64,000 nt of DNA from Gigaspora rosea (lineage: Eukaryota; Glomeromycota; Glomeromycetes; Diversisporales; Gigasporaceae), in assembly GCA_003550325.1 (NCBI GenBank), contig QKWP01000261.1, forward strand, positions 173,816 through 237,815, read 5' to 3'. The notes below the pieces were generated by a model, which worked only from the letters and a program-made list of their open reading frames with translations, was not told the origin of the DNA and did not search any database. Positions 22,206 through 33,082 of the stretch are shown one piece after another. The stretch's first letter is position 1; each line of letters starts with the position of its first letter. Both the position numbers and the translations under genes were made by a program.

Positions 22206-23261
22206 TTCCGAAGCTGATGATGATTTAAAAAAGATGCTGATCAAAAATAAATATCAATTACCTTGGATTCCGTGTAATGAAATTAACATAATCGGAGAAA
22301 TCGGAAAAGGCGGATTTGCAACTGTATATTCTGCCCATTGGTATGATAAAAGTACTGATTTAAATAGAAGTGTCGCACTTAAAATACTTGAATTAGATAA
22401 TCAATCAGAATTTATAAAAGAATTAAAAATATTTTGTGAAATTAGAGATATATGTCCGTCATTTTTAGAATGTTATGGAATAACAAATTATGAGGATCGC
22501 TATGTTTTTATTTTAGAATTTGCATTAAAAAATTCATTGGGTAAAAATCTTGTCGAAGTAGCTCGATTAGATTGGAAAAAAAAGTTAAATTTGTTACAAT
22601 GTATAGCTTATGATCTTGATATGATTCATTTTCAAGGTTATATTCATCGAGATTTGCATAGTGGCAACATCTTGCAGCGTGAAATACATAGCGCATATGT
22701 TACAGATTTAGGACTCTCTTTATCCACAAAAAGTAATGTAGGTGTCTACGGTGTTCTACCTTACGTTGCTCCTGAGGTTTTACAAAAAAATCCTATCACA
22801 CAAGCAGCTGATATTTATTCTTTTGGTATTATCATGGCTGAGGTAACAACTGGACAAAGACCTTTTGATTGTTATGAATTTGATACGGAACTAGCGATAG
22901 GGGTATGCAATGGATTACGTCCTGAATTTGCTCAAGGAACTCCTGATTGCTTCATTGAATTAGCCAAACAAATGTATGGATTCGGATCCACAAAAAAAGA
23001 CCCACAGCCTCTCATATTTCTAATAAGCTTGGTAAATGGATTAGCTGCATCAGCATTCCTTCTATAATACAGGATAATGAGATCAAATTAATTAAAAGAC
23101 ATTTCTTGGAAGCCGATAAAATAGCCAAAAAATTACCGATTGTCACGCAAAAACACTCGAATCTCATGTACACTTCAAAACTCATCAATACACATGAAAT
23201 CACTGAACAAGAATCCAAATTGGCTGGTAGCATTTCATTTAACAGCATGGAAATTCCCTGA
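22206..23261 (+). CDS. Protein kinase domain of the second Sel1-kinase gene
   Basis: Kinase with glycine loop GKGGFATVYSAHW, ATP Lys in VALKIL, catalytic loop HRDLHSGNIL, DLGLS for DFG, APEV and DIYSFGIIMAEV. One splicing model joins it in frame to the Sel1 exon: intron 22022-22094, 18-nt exon 22095-22112, intron 22113-22205. The junction then reads WFR-SEGFDES-SEADDDLKK. An alternative (acceptor at 22092) reads AKDLMK but needs a different third exon start. After AKQ near 22970 the frame shifts by one extra A, with another extra A in the run near 22993. The literal frame stops at 23065-23067, whereas the homologous frame continues through KRPTASHISNKLGKW to TGA at 23259-23261. Both indels are in A runs. 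Confidence 0.85.
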
Positions 23262-23606
23262 TTTCTTTATAAGTACACGTTTTAAAAATTATCCATAAAT
23301 ATATGTGGCTTTGCAATGCATTGGTTGGTAAATTCATATGGTAACACGGTCAAACCTCAGATAAATTATGCGTATCTCCACTAAGTTATATTCATTAAAT
23401 TCTTCCTTCGTTATATCTAGTGATGGATGCCCATCGCTAGTTTAGAATATATGAAAAATGTACCCTTTTAATGCATGATAGCCAATAAACACATTTTATT
23501 TAGTTCGTATTAAATTATAGTAAGGCTACCTTTGTCAGCTTGCTTACATCTTTTGAAGTGTAAAATATAAAGTTCTAGATATACTTCAATAATAGGCACA
23601 TTAATT
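23262..23606. other. Downstream spacer
   Basis: No gene seen; 23355-23430 resembles half of the 6419-6562 MITE. Confidence 0.4.
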
Positions 23607-24474
23607 CAGTGGTAGTAAATGACCTGAAATGACCCAAATGACCCAAATAACAAATGACTAGTCATTGGGTCATTTCGAGGCTCAAATGACCTAGAAGATC
23701 ATTTAATATATGTTAGTTAATATTCTAATGCTCTTTAGCCAATCAGAATTGGCCGCCAAACAAAATTAAAACATAGTAAAATTTGGGACTTTAATATATA
23801 GCTAAGATTATCGATAATGAAAGTAATAAAGTTTGATAACTTTTTATATATAGTAATTCGACCAATAAAATTATTTAATATGCCAATGACCTAAATGAAC
23901 TTAATAACCAAAATGATCTTGTCATTATTTAATGGCTTGGAGTCATTTAAATTTCGATCAAACGATCGAGTTATTAACCATTCCTAGGCTGGATCGGGAA
24001 TATAAACTTTTATTGGGTTTGGGCCCGAGTCGACAAATACTTAGCCTAACCCAACTTATTTCGAAACCTATACGCATGCATTGTGTTATGCAGTTAAAGT
24101 TGATCAATCCATGTAAAAAATATTAGATATGGGATACAATCTCTTTATTCACGATGACCCAATGGGTCTCTATCATTTTTCCGACAACCACTTACCGAAC
24201 AATAAAATCCCGACAAAAATTGACCGGAACTAACCCTAACCTAACCTAATGCGGGCTAAATTGTCGGGATTTTAACTTTGTCGGGAAGCGGTTGTCGGGA
24301 AAACAATAGGGACCGTGGCCCTATGACTAAATGACCCTCAAATGACCTCGGTCATTTGGTCACCAGTCATTTCTAAATGACCCAAATTGAGATGACCGTT
24401 AATGACCGATCATTTCAGGGTCATTTGAGGTCATTTGAAATTTTTGCAAATGACCAGGTCATTTACCATCACTG
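23607..24474. mobile_element. 868-bp hAT-like foldback with perfect 8-bp duplication
   Basis: Ends CAGTGGTAGTAAATGACCTG and CAGGTCATTTACCATCACTG are inverted repeats (one mismatch). CATTAATT flanks both sides (23599-23606 and 24475-24482). Subterminal regions are full of AATGACC and GGTCATTT words. No transposase gene. Confidence 0.9.
24165..24314. mobile_element. Nested foldback with telomere-like centre
   Basis: 150 bp with arms TTTTTCCGACAACCACTTAC and the near complement, enclosing CTAACCCTAACCTAACC at about 24230-24246. No duplication assigned. Confidence 0.65.
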
Positions 24475-24482
24475 CATTAATT

Positions 24483-24795
24483 AGCTCAAAATTTAACTTT
24501 ATTGTTGTGCGTCATTTCTCAATTTATATCGCTAATTTAGGTCATTTGAATGTATGCCATTTTACAATCGGGAAACATCTATTCTTTTATAACATATAAT
24601 AAATATTTTATAAAGATTATTCTGAGATTTTTTTTTTAAAAAAATCACTTAACAGATTCATATATTTTATATGAATTTTATTTTTTTAAAAAATTATTTA
24701 ACGAGCCTATAAATTTTTTCAATGAACTTATATATATATGTTCACATCGTTTTTCGATTTTAGTTGGTTCGAAATTGACAATATAATTCGTAAAT
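24483..24795. other. AT-rich spacer
   Basis: No gene seen; poly-A and poly-T runs near 24630-24720. Confidence 0.4.
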
Positions 24796-25525
24796 TTAAA
24801 ATAAAATATGTAATTTATAATCAGTATAAATTTGCACTATGAAAATTTTAGAAATGAACATTAATTTTATTGTAAATGCTGCTTTGATTATATGAATTTC
24901 AAGCAAAGAATGAAAAAATATCAAATAGAAATAAAAATCGCCAATTTTGACATTAATTTTGAAACACATATTCGCATTTTCTCGCGCATTGTAAATTATT
25001 TTTTCGACAACCACATGATTTAGTGTTGCAGTTAGTTTTTCAACAATGGTAGCAGTTTTTTTGATTTGTTCTACTTAAACCGGTTGCTTCTTTTGGTGAA
25101 AAAGAGTATTTATTTCATCGTTAGGCCTTTGATTGTCACTATAATTTTTTTTTTCAAAAAAGAAAAAAATTAATTTAGACTTCATCTTTTCCCAATCTTT
25201 TTCTTGCCCTCCGTGTTCAGTTGCTTGATTGGCACCACAAAGTACTTCACAAAAATTTTTGATTATACATACTTGCGTTCCCAAATTATTCATGCCTTCT
25301 TTGAGTAAATGAAATTCTTAAACTGAACCGATAGTATGTATTTTGAATGTATGGTAAACCACACTTAAACTTGGATTATGTGGAAAGTTGGGATTTTTCG
25401 ATACATTCAAACACTCATTATAATGATTTTCAATAAAATTTTGAAGTATTCGCTCAGAAGCTTCATGATTAGAAAATTGAAACTTTATGGATTCATAATT
25501 AAATAATATAGAAGAAATTCAAAGA
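24796..25525 (-). pseudogene. Hypothetical-gene relic with two in-frame stops
   Basis: A single minus-strand frame stays protein-like for about 240 codons: NYESIKFQFSNHEASERIL, then MNNLGTQVC, CGANQATEHGGQEKDWEKMK, and ARENANMCFKINVKIGD. It is broken only by TAA near 25320 and TAA at 25077-25075. The family is not recognised with certainty; it resembles uncharacterised Glomeromycotina proteins. The upstream limit is the first stop in frame, so the true start is unknown. Confidence 0.5.
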
Positions 25526-25993
25526 ATTATCTTAACCGACTTGTGATTTTTATTTATAAATCATAATCTACAAATACAGTAAAATACGTAAATATATTCT
25601 GACGTAATACTATAGCAGTAATATATAGCGCAGCTAATTAGTACAGGATGTATAAAAAAACGAAAAGTTCGATTATCGAAGTTATTAACTATTAATAATA
25701 TTAACAATGCTTTATTGATTTTTCATCATTAACTAAAAATTCAGGTCTCATCACTAATTGCGATAATATTTCGTCAAAAAAAACCTGGAAAGAATAATTG
25801 TGATTTTATTAGAAACCATTTATATTCATTATTTATTATAAGATTAATTTTAGCAGCAGTTTATTTCAAACTATCTAGGCGGGCTAAATTAGTAAGCATT
25901 GCTTTTTCACATTAATATTTATTCATAGTTAAGTTATTAATGTAACGGTTAACTTTCTTAGAATGAACCACCCCTTGCTTATTATCGATTTCC

Positions 25994-27238
25994 AATTATC
26001 AGACATACATGGAGTTTTTAATGGACTGTGAAAAATTAATTTTAAAATCACGAGGAGAAAAGGTCTTTATTTTTTATTTTTTTTTATTAAAAAAAGTAAT
26101 ATAGCATAATAAATATTATGTTAATAATTTATAAACTTTTATAATACTATGGAGAGACATTCTCAATATATGTATTTGGTCAAATAATGACTATAGCTGG
26201 AAAGGAAACAATTCACAAAGTATTAAAAAAAGATCAAGAATTTGATTTTAATAAAGCCACTGAAATGGTAATTAAACAATCCTTAACGAATACAATAATC
26301 CTTCGGATATCCGGATATTATTATCATCATATATTCTAAATAATTCAATTTAAAAACAGCGAATACCAATACGTCTCATATTTAGGAATTCTGATTTTTA
26401 GAAAAATACTAAATTTATAGGTAAATTTGTCATAGGAAAATTAAAATATCTTATTGGCAGGTTACAAAAAATATTATTAAGGCTATAGATCTTTATATTG
26501 GTGAATGTATTGATAAGCTTTTAAGATTTTAACTTTAAGTTTCTCATAAGAGACTTAAAATGATTTTATTTATTTTTAGAACCAAAGGTTATTCATGATC
26601 CACATAAAACTTTACCAAATATTATTGCAATTCCGGTTGCTGATATTATTCATTAATTTAATTATTTTTTGTATTAATAAAAATAGGAATGTTGCAATTA
26701 TAAGGATATATTGGAAACTTTTAAAAGCTTAACAAATTCAATTTTGAAACTTGTTTTTATACCGCCAATACTATCTTTTATACATCCCTGGTTACAACAA
26801 TAATTTATCACGTAAAGTTTAATTTATTTCACCTTTACTGATACCTTTTTTGTTAAGAAAAAAAACTTCAAAATTTATTTACATTATCATTGCTGCCAGA
26901 ATACCTTTAAGGTTTGGTTGGAATCCGCTTTCAAACCATAAATATTGGTCGCATTAAACCAATTATCGAAAAACGTCTTTATGATAAAAAGAGATTAGGA
27001 GATGCTTGGGTTGCTTCAGTAAGTTATTTATAAAACATATATATGATCATTATAATATTCAACACTTTTCAATTTAAAAAATAGTTAGATGGATTACAAT
27101 GTTATTTAGATGACCCTGAAATAACTCCTGATCTCGATCCAAATAATGTAAATTATAATTATATTGTTGTTGCAATCTGCATTTTTATTTTTGTTGCTAT
27201 GGGAACTACGACTGATAATGCTACCCCTGTTTTATATG
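25994..27238 (+). pseudogene. Cytochrome P450, 5' part of a split gene
   Basis: Haem monooxygenase relic. Exon-like pieces in order: NYQTYMEFLMDCEKLILK (25994 on), VFGQIMTIAGKETIHKVLK (about 26165-26300), DLYIGECI (26490), EPKVIHDPHKTLPNIIAIPV (26580), CCNYKDILETFKSLT to HPWLQQ (26693-26802), IPLRFGWNPLSNH (26900), and PIIEKRLYDKKRLGDAWVAS (to 27018). After a 66-nt intron comes exon 27085-27238 with the I-helix region AMGTTTDNAT. Between pieces there are frame changes and a stop. The last exon ends in phase 1 at a GT donor (27239). The rest of the gene lies beyond the 11.1-kb insertion, at 38422. Confidence 0.8.
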
Positions 27239-27387
27239 GTTAGTTATGTTCTGTTTTTATTACTTTTAGTTTTATTTTACTTATAAATATATTTTTATTT
27301 GAACATAGCATAGCAGAAACTCGTATTTTGACGGAAAATCACGGGTAAATGAGGTCATGTGCCCACTATGTGCCCACTATGTGCCCC

Positions 27388-27655
27388 TAGGGATGCGATT
27401 ATACTGGTATAATAGAAAATGGTATAATAGAAAATGGTAGTATAATACCAGGTATAATACTGTATAATATGGTATAGTATGGTATAACCCTATTATGATA
27501 TCAGCTTAATACGATTCGGAATGCAGATAAAGCAATTTAATTGGCCAACCAATTTCTATTATTGGTATTATACCTATACCCATGTGTATAATACTGGTAT
27601 TATACTGGCATTATACCAATCGTATAATACGGTATAGGTATAACCCGCATCCCTA
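27388..27655. mobile_element. 268-bp hAT-like MITE
   Basis: Ends TAGGGATGCG and CGCATCCCTA, with TGTGCCCC on both sides (27380-27387 and 27656-27663). Interior built of GGTATAATA/TATTATACC words. Shares the TAGGGATG end with the element at 10488. Before it, GTGCCCACTAT is repeated in tandem. Confidence 0.9.
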
Positions 27656-28320
27656 TGTGCCCCAAAATAAATACAGGTAATAAACCGGTTATAAATTATG
27701 CAGATGACGGAAATTTAAATAGACATTAAATCAACTAACGCCAAAATTACCAATCAAATTTCAAGAGTCACCTATCTGCTATAATAATATAGAGACGCGT
27801 ATAAGAATACTTTTAACGATCAATTCAAGTATAATTAATTAATTGTCAGTATGGATTAATGCCATTAAGTCCGGTTATTTTTTATAACCCTTGCTTTTCC
27901 AACATAGTCTTCTAACAACTACTTTTCTAGCGTAATCACTTCTTTATCCCACCCACCAAAACTATATAGCTATGTAATCGCTACTCAAGATTTGATCCGA
28001 AGCTATGTATTAATTTATTTTATTTACTCAAAGAATTTAGAATACAATTATATTTAATTAAGCTATTTTAAACGTTTAAGTTCAAACTCAAATATAAAAC
28101 AATATCTGTTTAAAATACCGGCATTGGTGGTTTGGTTAGATAGTTGAATGTTATATGAATAATAATATTAGACGAGGTATAAAAATATTGGTTTATTTGT
28201 TTAGTTCAAGAACAAATTAATCTTTTTTTTGATTTTTTTTTAAGCGAGATAAGTAAAATTGTATTCTATATACTGTATTATGCTAATTTCATAGTAGTAA
28301 CATTTTTCATTACTAAAGGT
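27656..28320. other. AT-rich interior of the 11.1-kb element
   Basis: No gene seen. ACCAATCAAATTTCAAGAG near 27750 resembles the shared MITE core. Confidence 0.35.
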
Positions 28321-28521
28321 ACTTTGTATTTTTCGGATCTAGGATTATCTAATAAGAAAAGCGAAATTATTTACAAATTATATTGCTTTAGAAGTTTTGT
28401 TGAGAAAATAACATTTACACAAGCAGATATCTATGGTTTTTGGTGCTATTTTATGGTCAGACATTCTAAATCAATTCCGGGTAACTTATTTATGTGTTTT
28501 AAAGTACTTGTTTCGAACTGA
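28321..28521 (+). pseudogene. Protein kinase fragment
   Basis: Reads YFSDLGLSNKKSE (activation-loop start), then degenerate sequence, then FTQADIYGFWCYFM, the counterpart of FTQAADIYSFGIIM in the 22-kb kinase. The APEV segment between them is lost. Only about 65 codons, no catalytic loop, so non-functional. An AG acceptor lies directly before it (about 28317). Confidence 0.65.
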
Positions 28522-28844
28522 ATATTTCATTAATAAAAAATTGCTACAAAAGCCATTTCCAGCCTTGAACGAATGCTAATATTCGCTATATAAAAGAATT
28601 TCAAAAGAATCTTCCTCTTCATGAACTTTGCTTAGAAGACAAAATATATTGGCGGTTTATTGGACTGACTGTGCAATGAGGGTAACTGGAAGTATTTTCG
28701 TCTAAAACTCTGCTTTGTTTTGTAAGATTTTATATTAATTTCTTATTGCTAACTATTCAATTTGAAAGGTACTAGCTCTTTAGCAATATAAGATTCAAGT
28801 TCGTCAACCATAAATTAAAGTTTTGGTTTATATGCTGTATCGTA

Positions 28845-29930
28845 GATTCTTTAATACCAGTACGATCACGTTTCTTGTGTAACATGAAATGTGTATAGGG
28901 ATGGTTTCCTTCAACATTTTTGATGTCGCTTATCCTGATTTTTGCAAAAACCTTTTTTTATAGGAGTAATGATTTTCATTTATTCGTTTTTGGAAAGAGT
29001 TAAAATTTTTACATACCAAATATGTAATATATATGTAAATCACTGTTATGATGTAAGGCTGGCGTCACTGATTATAATCTCTCATTATGATTTTAACGAT
29101 GTTAATTTAAATTCCACATATATATAATATAATTTCATATGCAAATCACTCATTATGATGCAAACTGGCATCACTGATTATTTTAATTTCAATTCCAGTA
29201 CGACCACGTGTCTTGTGTAACATGAAATGTGGGAAGGATGGTTTCCGATCAACTTTTTTGATATTTGCTATGCTGATTTTTGAGGGGTATGGTGATTCTG
29301 ACGACACAGATGACAACACGTGCATGTTAATGTATATTGAATGATCGTGTAGGAAATATATACCAGTACGATCACATGAAATGTGGAGGGATGGTTCCGT
29401 TCAACTTTTTGGTGCGCTATATTTTTTCCTATTTTGGAAGTTACTATGTTCATCGTATTTTTTTCCTATTTTAATAGGTATTGGAAAATATCATATGATC
29501 AGTTAAGGTTGCATAATGATCGGGTACCACCATGCCACGATAGCGGCATGATGGTACCCGATCATTATGCAACCTTAACTGATCCCTTGATATTGGCCGC
29601 TGCGCGCCCAATATCTTATAATTACGTGTAATTGCTTCATTGTGCATATGTGTGAAGAAATTGTCATCGTGGGAAAATTACATACGTCCTATACGTGTGT
29701 GTGCGCATGATATATACCAGTATGATTACGGTTCTTCTGTAACATGAAATGCGAAAAGATGGTTTCCGTTCAACTTTTTTGATGTTCGCTATGCTGATTT
29801 TTTCAAGAATCCTTTTTTTTAAGGTGGGGCAATGGTTTTCATTTTTCCAATTCATAGAAGGGTTATGGTGATTCTGACGGCACAGGATGACAACACGTGC
29901 ATGTGTAAACGATGGTGTGGGAAATATATT
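28845..29930. repeat. Four-copy imperfect repeat zone
   Basis: A module with ACCAGTACGATCACG, GTAACATGAAATGTG, GATGGTTTCC and TTCAACTTTTTTGAT starts near 28855, 29200, 29362 and 29716. A second module, GGTGATTCTGACG and GACAACACGTGCATGT, follows at 29290 and 29870. Copies are diverged and partly deleted. Not recognised. Confidence 0.65.
29497..29584. repeat. 88-bp near-perfect hairpin
   Basis: Two 40-bp arms, 39 of 40 bases complementary, separated by 8 bp. The left arm starts GATCAGTTAAGGTTGCATAA and the right arm ends with its complement. It is the most stable stem seen in the window. A smaller hairpin GATATTGG..CCAATATC follows at about 29588-29616. Confidence 0.9.
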
Positions 29931-29939
29931 CGTAAGTGT

Positions 29940-31539
29940 TGTGATCAGGTGAATACTGATCTCATTACGTACTTGTCAGAAATCGATTGCTATCACTTAT
30001 AAAATATTTTTGGCACTTTGCCGTTTTTGATTTTCTGTATCCAAAAACCGTAAGACCGTGAAAATATTTAAAATATGAACAATTATGATGATCTATTTAT
30101 TTGCATGTTTAAGTCGTAATAAATTCGTCATAATTTTTAATTGATCTAGCACTATGAATTAATTTTTTTTTAAAAAAATTGACTTTCATTTGTTACACAC
30201 ACTTTGTATTCGAGATTTAAAAGATCGACTTTCATTCGTTACGCGCATTTTGTATTTTTGAAATTAGATTGAGATATGGACAACGTTAATATATACTGTG
30301 TATCGCCAGAATGGTAAGGTTTATAGCAGTAAATCATGATAGAAGCTATAATAATTTCAACGCGAACTAACTCCGCCCAACTACATATTGTGTTATTAGA
30401 ATAATGAGCAAGTATTGTATGAGAACTTTTTTGTTAAGTTTTAAATGTATTATATGCCAAGTAAGTTTGTAAAGAATTTTTTTTAGTAATTCACAATAGA
30501 AATTGTGATAATTCTACTACATCTAAATTCACCTTTTCACTATTACCGACATAAACTACAATGCACATCCATAATTATATGCTGCATGTTGTGAGAATGG
30601 TGAGTATTGGGTATAAGTTAAAAACCACTAGCAACACCACTATATAATTAAACCACATTTTTTCATTTTTATATGTTCATTTCATATATTTGTTTCATTT
30701 TACCACCTCTCCCCATGAGAATCCTGGAAAAGTGATATTAACACAAGAATCAACTTCAAACGTCCAAAGAAGAGAGAGCATGTACGTTGACTGATTTAAC
30801 TCTAGTTACTAAAAGATAAGTTTCTAAGATTTACTCAAATAAAGTCTTTTTAGCACTATACTAGCTTACTTCCTTATTTTCTTTAGTAAAATTGAAAGGA
30901 ACTTTTCTACTTGTTGTTCCCCTTTATTGAAATCAAATTCTTAATTTATTGGTTTCTTTTTTTTAAATTTTATTGTATAAGTCATACATTATTAAATCTT
31001 CACCTTTAATCTTTACTTTCTTTAAATTCTTTATTAGACAGATTCGTATTTTATTAAAATTCTTTTTTCGGGCGGATTGCATGTTATTAAGTTTTTGCTT
31101 TCTTTAAATTCTAATTATACCAAATCATAAGTTATTTTGTTTTACTTTCTTTATATAATTTTCACCGAACGAGATTATGTTATTAAATTTTCGCTTTTTT
31201 TTAAAAATTTCTACGCATAATTATATTTTTGCTTTTAGATTAGGTTTAGACTTTTTTTTTAAAAAAAAAATTCTTGTGATTTTTTTACTTTATTAGGTTT
31301 ATGCCTAAACTTTGATTTAGTTGTTTGATATTTTGCACTAAAGAATTTATAATTTAAATCATGGAATGATTTTTTTTAATTATGCTGTTACATAATCGTG
31401 TATTAATATTTCATGCCAGTAATATTAAAATTGGCTTTTTATTGAGATGAAGGTGATGCACGGGTTGTTACGTCAGACCCATACAATAGTATAGTTATTA
31501 TATAGGATTGTGTAAATAACTAAATTTGCATGAATTAAC
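29940..31539. other. Spacer inside the 11.1-kb element
   Basis: No gene recognised. Two near-direct repeats GACTTTCATTTGTTACACAC and GACTTTCATTCGTTACGCGC lie near 30181 and 30228. T-rich runs at 30960-31270. Confidence 0.4.
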
Positions 31540-31916
31540 AGGGACGGTGAATAATATCGATTTGTATCGATAATATATAAAACGATATTTTTAGGCCAAA
31601 TCATGGGGAAATCGATATTTTCGCAAATGTTAATGCAGTGTAACAATATGCACTTGGGCAAAATTAAAAGTATAATTCGGGCCAGGCAACATAAATTTGC
31701 TAACTTGAACCGTTGATAGGCTTCGGTAAAATAGACAATCAACAAAGAAGAAAGAAATTTAGTTACTGATCACGTTATATCACGTTATCTGTAACTGTTG
31801 TACAAAATTTTTGCATTTTAATTGGCCAATTATGAGTATATCGATATAAATCGATATTTTTGACCATACCGATCGATATTTTTGCAAAATCAAATCGATA
31901 TTATTCACTGTCCCTG
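31540..31916. mobile_element. 377-bp hAT-like MITE
   Basis: Ends AGGGACGGTGAATAATATCG and CGATATTATTCACTGTCCCT are inverted repeats. GAATTAAC flanks at 31532-31539 and 31917-31924 (one boundary base is shared, so 7 or 8 bp). Interior rich in ATCGATA. Confidence 0.8.
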
Positions 31917-31924
31917 GAATTAAC

Positions 31925-33082
31925 CCGTGTCACATGGCCTTCGGCCATATGACCCTTGTTAATTTAGTTATTTTCTACAACCCATACAATTACTATAACA
32001 TTACTACTCCCCACAATTAACCTCCACCCTCATACCTAAACGCTAAAAGAAGAAATACACACAACATAACAAGAACAAAAAAAAATATACAAAAAGTACA
32101 AAAGCTGATCGTACTGGTTCTGTGCCGCATCACGCGCTGCGCAGCTACCCTAATTGGTTTAGGTTTGACAATAAAAAATTATTTTCCTCAACCTTGCGTA
32201 TATCTAAAACAAATGTGATAATTTCATTTGTATGTATTTATTGATTTGTTAGCTTTATAAGCTTCTTTTTACGAAGCTTTTTATCTTCTATTAGTAGTAT
32301 TAAACAATAAATTTTAAAAACTATATAATTAATTGGTTAATTATAATGGGTAGATCTATAAAAATTAAAATGTCAACCTATGGGGTGCTATTATATTATA
32401 AATCACTATATTACTTATAATTAGAGTTTCGATCCATAATCCATATAGAATTTAATTCTAATCATGCAATTAAAACTAACTTCTATTAGATAAGGGTCAT
32501 TTGCATCACTTATATAAAAATAGTCTTATAGATAATCTAATAAAATGTATAAACTATAGATAGAATTCGAATTTTAATCCAAATGGTTTTTAAAAATTAG
32601 AATTGCAATACTACTTATAATAGTAAACCCACTACATAGTATACCCAGATATGAATTATAGGGTCTATATTAATAGGGTTTTTCAAATATTTGAACTGCC
32701 TATTATAAATATAAAATGTGTATACTTTTTGCTGTATATTAGACTTAGGGTTTATTATAAATTTTAAAATTAGTAAAATGTAAGAGATTTAGTTCTTGAT
32801 ATGATGATTTATAGTATTATATAAATTAAATTAGTAAATTGGTGTATGAATTTAGATTAAATAGTTTATATTAAAAAAGAGATTGTTAGAAAAAATTTTA
32901 TAAAATAATTATTAAAAATATAAATATTAAAAAAAATTATGAATTTTATATAAATATATAAAAATATAAATTATAATAATACAGTAATATAGTAATTTAT
33001 TAATTTATATACAGTATAATAAAATATATAAATTTAAATATAAAGATAAATAAATTATTACAATATTTTAATAAAAATAATA
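31925..33082. other. AT-rich spacer beyond the 3' end of the relic gene
   Basis: No gene seen. A small hairpin CATGGCCTTCGGCCATATG lies near 31936. 32340-33060 is extremely AT-rich. Confidence 0.4.

Noticed and set aside
24165..24314. 8-bp target duplication for the nested foldback
   Set aside because: Flanking 8-mers do not match in any register tried.
28845..29930. CRISPR-like repeats
   Set aside because: Spacing is irregular, repeats are long and degenerate, and the DNA is eukaryotic.
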